64,000 nucleotides of DNA, from assembly GCF_965279675.1 (NCBI RefSeq), contig NZ_CBDIIJ010000002.1, forward strand, positions 2,604,001-2,668,000, in the 5' to 3' direction. Origin of the DNA: Mucisphaera sp965279675. Lineage in GTDB: Bacteria; Planctomycetota; Phycisphaerae; Phycisphaerales; Phycisphaeraceae. The translations under genes and the position numbers were made by a program. Every line of letters begins with the position of its first letter. Within the stretch, counting starts at the first letter, position 1. The notes below the pieces were generated by a model, which did no database searches, was not told the DNA's origin, and saw only the letters and a list, made by a program, of their open reading frames with translations. This document shows, piece by piece, positions 61,730 through 64,000 of the stretch.

Positions 61730-61742
61730 CACCAGCTCAGCC

Positions 61743-62243
61743 ATGACCGACAACCACTGGCCAACCTGGTTCGCCGCCGCCGCACAACCCGACATCGATC
61801 AGGCCATCGCCGCGCTCTACGCCAACCTCGACAAAGCCGTCGAAGACCGCTCACCCCGCTGCGATCAGTCCGGCCGCTGCTGCAGCTTCGAAGCCTACGG
61901 CCACCGCCTCTACGTCACCGCTCTCGAAACCGCTCGCTTCCTCCGCCACGCACCACCAGTCCCCCAATCCACCGAACCCACCAACTCCCTCCCGCTCCTC
62001 CACCAGCACCAGCCCGGCTGCCGCTACCAGGTCGACAAACTCTGCACCGTCCACACCATCCGACCCCTTGGCTGCCGTGTCTACTTCTGCGAGCCGGGCA
62101 CCGAAGCCTGGCAGCAGGACACCTACGAACACTTCATGGCCCAACTCCGCCACCTCCACGAGGAACACCACATCCCCTACGCCTACCTCGAATGGCGCGC
62201 CGCCCTCGATCAGGCCACACAAGCTCTCTCATCGAGTAAGTAG
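61743..62243 (+). CDS. Second YkgJ-type cysteine-cluster protein
   Basis: A 166-aa protein with CDQSGRCCSFEAYGHRLYVT, then CRYQVDKLCTVHTIRPLGCR and YFCEP. The spacing is that of the YkgJ cluster with one cysteine of the first group replaced (CDQSGRCC instead of CxxCxxCC). It follows its paralogue by 13 bases, in the HDAC-YkgJ-YkgJ operon. The two are only distantly similar; probably an old duplication or independent recruitment. Confidence 0.72.
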   Translation: MTDNHWPTWFAAAAQPDIDQAIAALYANLDKAVEDRSPRCDQSGRCCSFEAYGHRLYVTALETARFLRHAPPVPQSTEPTNSLPLLHQHQPGCRYQVDKLCTVHTIRPLGCRVYFCEPGTEAWQQDTYEHFMAQLRHLHEEHHIPYAYLEWRAALDQATQALSSSK

Positions 62244-62311
62244 CAACACCGGGTACCAAGGTTCCGGAGTCAATCCGCCGAAGAGGACTGCAAGCGGAAA
62301 AGTCGTGACCT

Positions 62312-62971
62312 TCAAGCCTGAAGCAGCCCCAGCAACTCCCCCGGCTCATCAATCACATAGTCCGCCCCAGCCGCTTCTAGCTCGCTTCGACCCTCCTCAC
62401 CCGTCCCAAAACCCCACGTCACCCCCACGCTGACCATCCCAGCCCGTTTGGCCGTCTCCACATCCACCGTCATGTCCCCAACAAACCACCACCGCGTAGC
62501 CTCACCCCCCAGCCGCTCAACCACCTCAAACGCACCCGCCGGGTCAGGCTTCGGCGACACACCCTCCCGCTGACCAACCACCATCCCGAAAACGCCCTCT
62601 CCAAAACGCTGCGTCACCAAATGCTTCGCCGGCCCATCCGGTTTGTTGGTCACCACCGCCATCCGCACCGACCGCTCTCGCAAAGCCTCCAGCACCTCCA
62701 GCACCCCGTCATAGATCCGAACCCGCTCCCCCGCATGCGCCGCGTAAACCCGCCGAATCCCCGCCTCCACCCGCGCTACACGTTCATCCCCCGCGCCCAG
62801 CATCGCCTCAACCAGATGCCGCAAGCCCCGACCAATCAAGGGTCGATACACCGCCTCCGCCAGCTCAGGCAGCTCCTCATCCGCACGCGCCCGATTGCAT
62901 GCCCAGGCGATCTCGCCCAGTGAGTCCACCAGCGTTCCGTCAAGATCGAAAATCACACCATCGACAGCCAT
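62312..62971 (-). CDS. HAD superfamily phosphatase, phosphoglycolate phosphatase-like
   Basis: A 219-aa HAD hydrolase. Motif I: VIFDLDGTLVDSLGEIAW; motif II: AVVTNKPDG; motif III: KPDPAGAFEV; motif IV: WWFVGDMTVDVETAKRAG. The helical cap (about residues 18-85) and overall length match Gph-type 2-phosphoglycolate phosphatases, but substrate can only be guessed. TAGGGT lies six bases before the ATG, and no SD is visible. Divergent from the flavin reductase gene. Confidence 0.85.
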   Translation of the reverse strand: MAVDGVIFDLDGTLVDSLGEIAWACNRARADEELPELAEAVYRPLIGRGLRHLVEAMLGAGDERVARVEAGIRRVYAAHAGERVRIYDGVLEVLEALRERSVRMAVVTNKPDGPAKHLVTQRFGEGVFGMVVGQREGVSPKPDPAGAFEVVERLGGEATRWWFVGDMTVDVETAKRAGMVSVGVTWGFGTGEEGRSELEAAGADYVIDEPGELLGLLQA

Positions 62972-63058
62972 CCCGCCACCCTAGCCGAAAACCTGACGCC
63001 AACATATTGCCCATCGGCACCAACCCGTTTAAGGTCAGGCACACAGAACGGGGTGCAC

Positions 63059-63547
63059 ATGACCTATGCCACGCAGGAAAGCATCGGAGCAGCTCTCGGA
63101 AGAATCCCCCAGGGACTCTTCCTCCTGACCGCAGCCCACGAAGACCGCCGGATGGGAATGCTCGCCAGCTGGGTTCAGCAGGTTTGCTTCCAGCCGCCCA
63201 TGGTCTGCATCGCCGTCGCCAAGGGCAGATCCATCATGCCCCTGCTCTCCGAGTCCCGGCACTTCGCCCTCTGTCAGATCGCCGCCGAAGACCGCATTAT
63301 CCAACGCAAGTTCTCCCAGGAATACGAGCCCACCGACGATCCCTTCCTCGGTTTCGAGATGATCCACGCCACCACCCCCGGCCTCCCCATCCTCAAAGCC
63401 TCCAGCGCCTTCCTCGAATGCGAACTCGCCTGCCACCTCGATGTCGAAGGCGATCACGACCTCTTTGTCGGTAAAGTCCTCGCCGGCCACGCCACCCAGA
63501 TCACACCGCACGTCCACTTTCGCGAGAACGGCTTCGACTACGCCTGA
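63059..63547 (+). CDS. Flavin reductase-like FMN-binding protein
   Basis: A 162-aa split-barrel protein. Motifs: LGRIPQGLFLLTAAHEDRRMGMLASWVQQV, QPPMVCIAVAKGRS and HFALCQIA are typical of the flavin-reductase-like domain that binds FMN and often supplies reduced flavin to a partner oxygenase or rubredoxin. No partner is adjacent. A GTG at 63053, two codons earlier, could also start it. Confidence 0.82.
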   Translation: MTYATQESIGAALGRIPQGLFLLTAAHEDRRMGMLASWVQQVCFQPPMVCIAVAKGRSIMPLLSESRHFALCQIAAEDRIIQRKFSQEYEPTDDPFLGFEMIHATTPGLPILKASSAFLECELACHLDVEGDHDLFVGKVLAGHATQITPHVHFRENGFDYA

Positions 63548-63578
63548 GCCGCCTCGCAAGACCCTCTACAATCCGAGT

Positions 63579-64000
63579 ATGAGTACCCAGACCCTGCCCA
63601 TCCAGGTTGATGACCCCGTCAACGCCCGCATCCTCGCCGTCTCCGAAGACCAGATCCAGGGCTTCGTCAAAGACCCCTTCGCCGCCATCGCCCGGGCCAC
63701 CGACCTCGATGAAGCCACCGTCTGCGAACGCATCCGCGCCATGCTCGAAGCTGGCGTCATCCGCCGCGTCCGCCAGACCGTCCTCGCCACCAGCCTCGCA
63801 CCCGGAGCCCTCGTCGCCTGGCACGTCGACACCGACCAGCTCGACACCGCCTTCGACTGGATGTCCAAACAGGACCCCTTCTCCGGCCACGTCGTCATCC
63901 GCTCCACCGACGCCGACTCCCCCGGCTCCGCCTACCGGCTCTGGACCACCGTCAAAGTCCCGCAGGGCTACAGCCTCCAGGCCCACTGCGATTTCATCAA
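63579..64000 (+). CDS. AsnC/Lrp-like or siroheme-decarboxylase-like protein (partial, 3' end outside window)
   Basis: The first 140 codons are visible and run off the right edge. A winged-helix segment reads DPFAAIARATDLDEATVCERIRAMLEAGVIRR (shown in part), like AsnC-type regulators and the AhbA/AhbB siroheme decarboxylases of alternative heme synthesis. The next segment, GALVAWHVDTDQL then FSGHVVIRS, resembles the ligand domain. Without the end I cannot separate regulator from decarboxylase. TACAAT lies six bases before the ATG and there is no SD. Confidence 0.7.
   Translation, partial: MSTQTLPIQVDDPVNARILAVSEDQIQGFVKDPFAAIARATDLDEATVCERIRAMLEAGVIRRVRQTVLATSLAPGALVAWHVDTDQLDTAFDWMSKQDPFSGHVVIRSTDADSPGSAYRLWTTVKVPQGYSLQAHCDFI

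Noticed and set aside
1..64000. tRNA, rRNA, CRISPR arrays, insertion sequences, integrases, phage or defence genes
   Set aside because: I scanned the intergenic gaps for T-loop motifs (GGTTCRA), regular short repeats, and transposase or integrase proteins, and saw none.

Overview
The window looks like a chromosomal segment of a planctomycete, most likely of the class Phycisphaerae. Evidence read from the sequence: a high-GC genome, secreted proteins ending in PEP-CTERM sorting tails, two secreted proteins carrying dockerin-type calcium-binding repeats, an archaeal-type prolyl-tRNA synthetase, a TIGR03087-like glycosyltransferase of the PEP-CTERM/exosortase type, and a UvrC that lacks its C-terminal domain. 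The genus assignment is inference. I saw no rRNA, tRNA, CRISPR array, insertion sequence, integrase or phage gene; most of the window is ordinary core genome.

Layout. 0.1-5.9 kb: cinA, a CpsB-like PHP phosphatase, an FkbM methyltransferase, a secreted SpoIID-like protein with dockerin repeats and PEP-CTERM, and a small PEP-CTERM protein behind a strong promoter. 5.9-10 kb: folC-dus and serS on the minus strand. 10-22 kb: a secreted HEAT-like protein, leuD, a thioredoxin-like protein, an H1-tailed DksA-like protein, lspA, a class I glutamine amidotransferase, thrC, a PadR/membrane-protein pair with an obvious operator, and proS. 22-26 kb: metY and a fused metX-metW gene, then rpsT. 26-35.6 kb: a DUF3553 protein, ligA, an ArgA-like acetyltransferase, mfd, a secreted M64-like peptidase, trmL. 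35.6-42.7 kb: an orphan ABC ATPase, rplM-rpsI, and gyrB-membrane protein-ribokinase. 42.9-53.1 kb: one long minus-strand operon, nusA-infB-ylxP-rbfA-(HhH protein)-hisG-(TPR protein), headed by a structured leader with a leader-peptide candidate and an intrinsic terminator. 53-57.5 kb: a UbiA-like membrane protein, an FkbM methyltransferase and two glycosyltransferases, probably surface polysaccharide. 57.5-64 kb: uvrC, a VanZ-like protein, a histone-deacetylase-fold hydrolase, two cysteine-cluster proteins, a HAD phosphatase, a flavin reductase and an AsnC/siroheme-decarboxylase-like gene cut by the window end.

How genes work together: metY with metXW covers acylation and sulfhydrylation of homoserine. 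The 43-53 kb operon couples transcription elongation (NusA) to translation initiation and 30S maturation (IF-2, RbfA). The PEP-CTERM proteins, the TIGR03087-type glycosyltransferase, the FkbM enzymes and the CpsB-like phosphatase together suggest a cell-surface polysaccharide and exosortase-type export system whose core genes lie elsewhere.

The less expected signals are: (1) a TANNNT-like -10 box exactly 6-7 nt before the start codon of at least ten genes, suggesting leaderless transcripts; (2) the attenuator-like nusA leader; (3) the MetX-MetW fusion; (4) an EndoIII-like HhH protein that has lost its catalytic lysine and gained an H1-like tail; (5) a DksA-like protein with an H1-like tail and no zinc site; and (6) a GC-skew reversal near 20-22 kb that would fit a replication-terminus region. 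All counts and alignments were made by eye.
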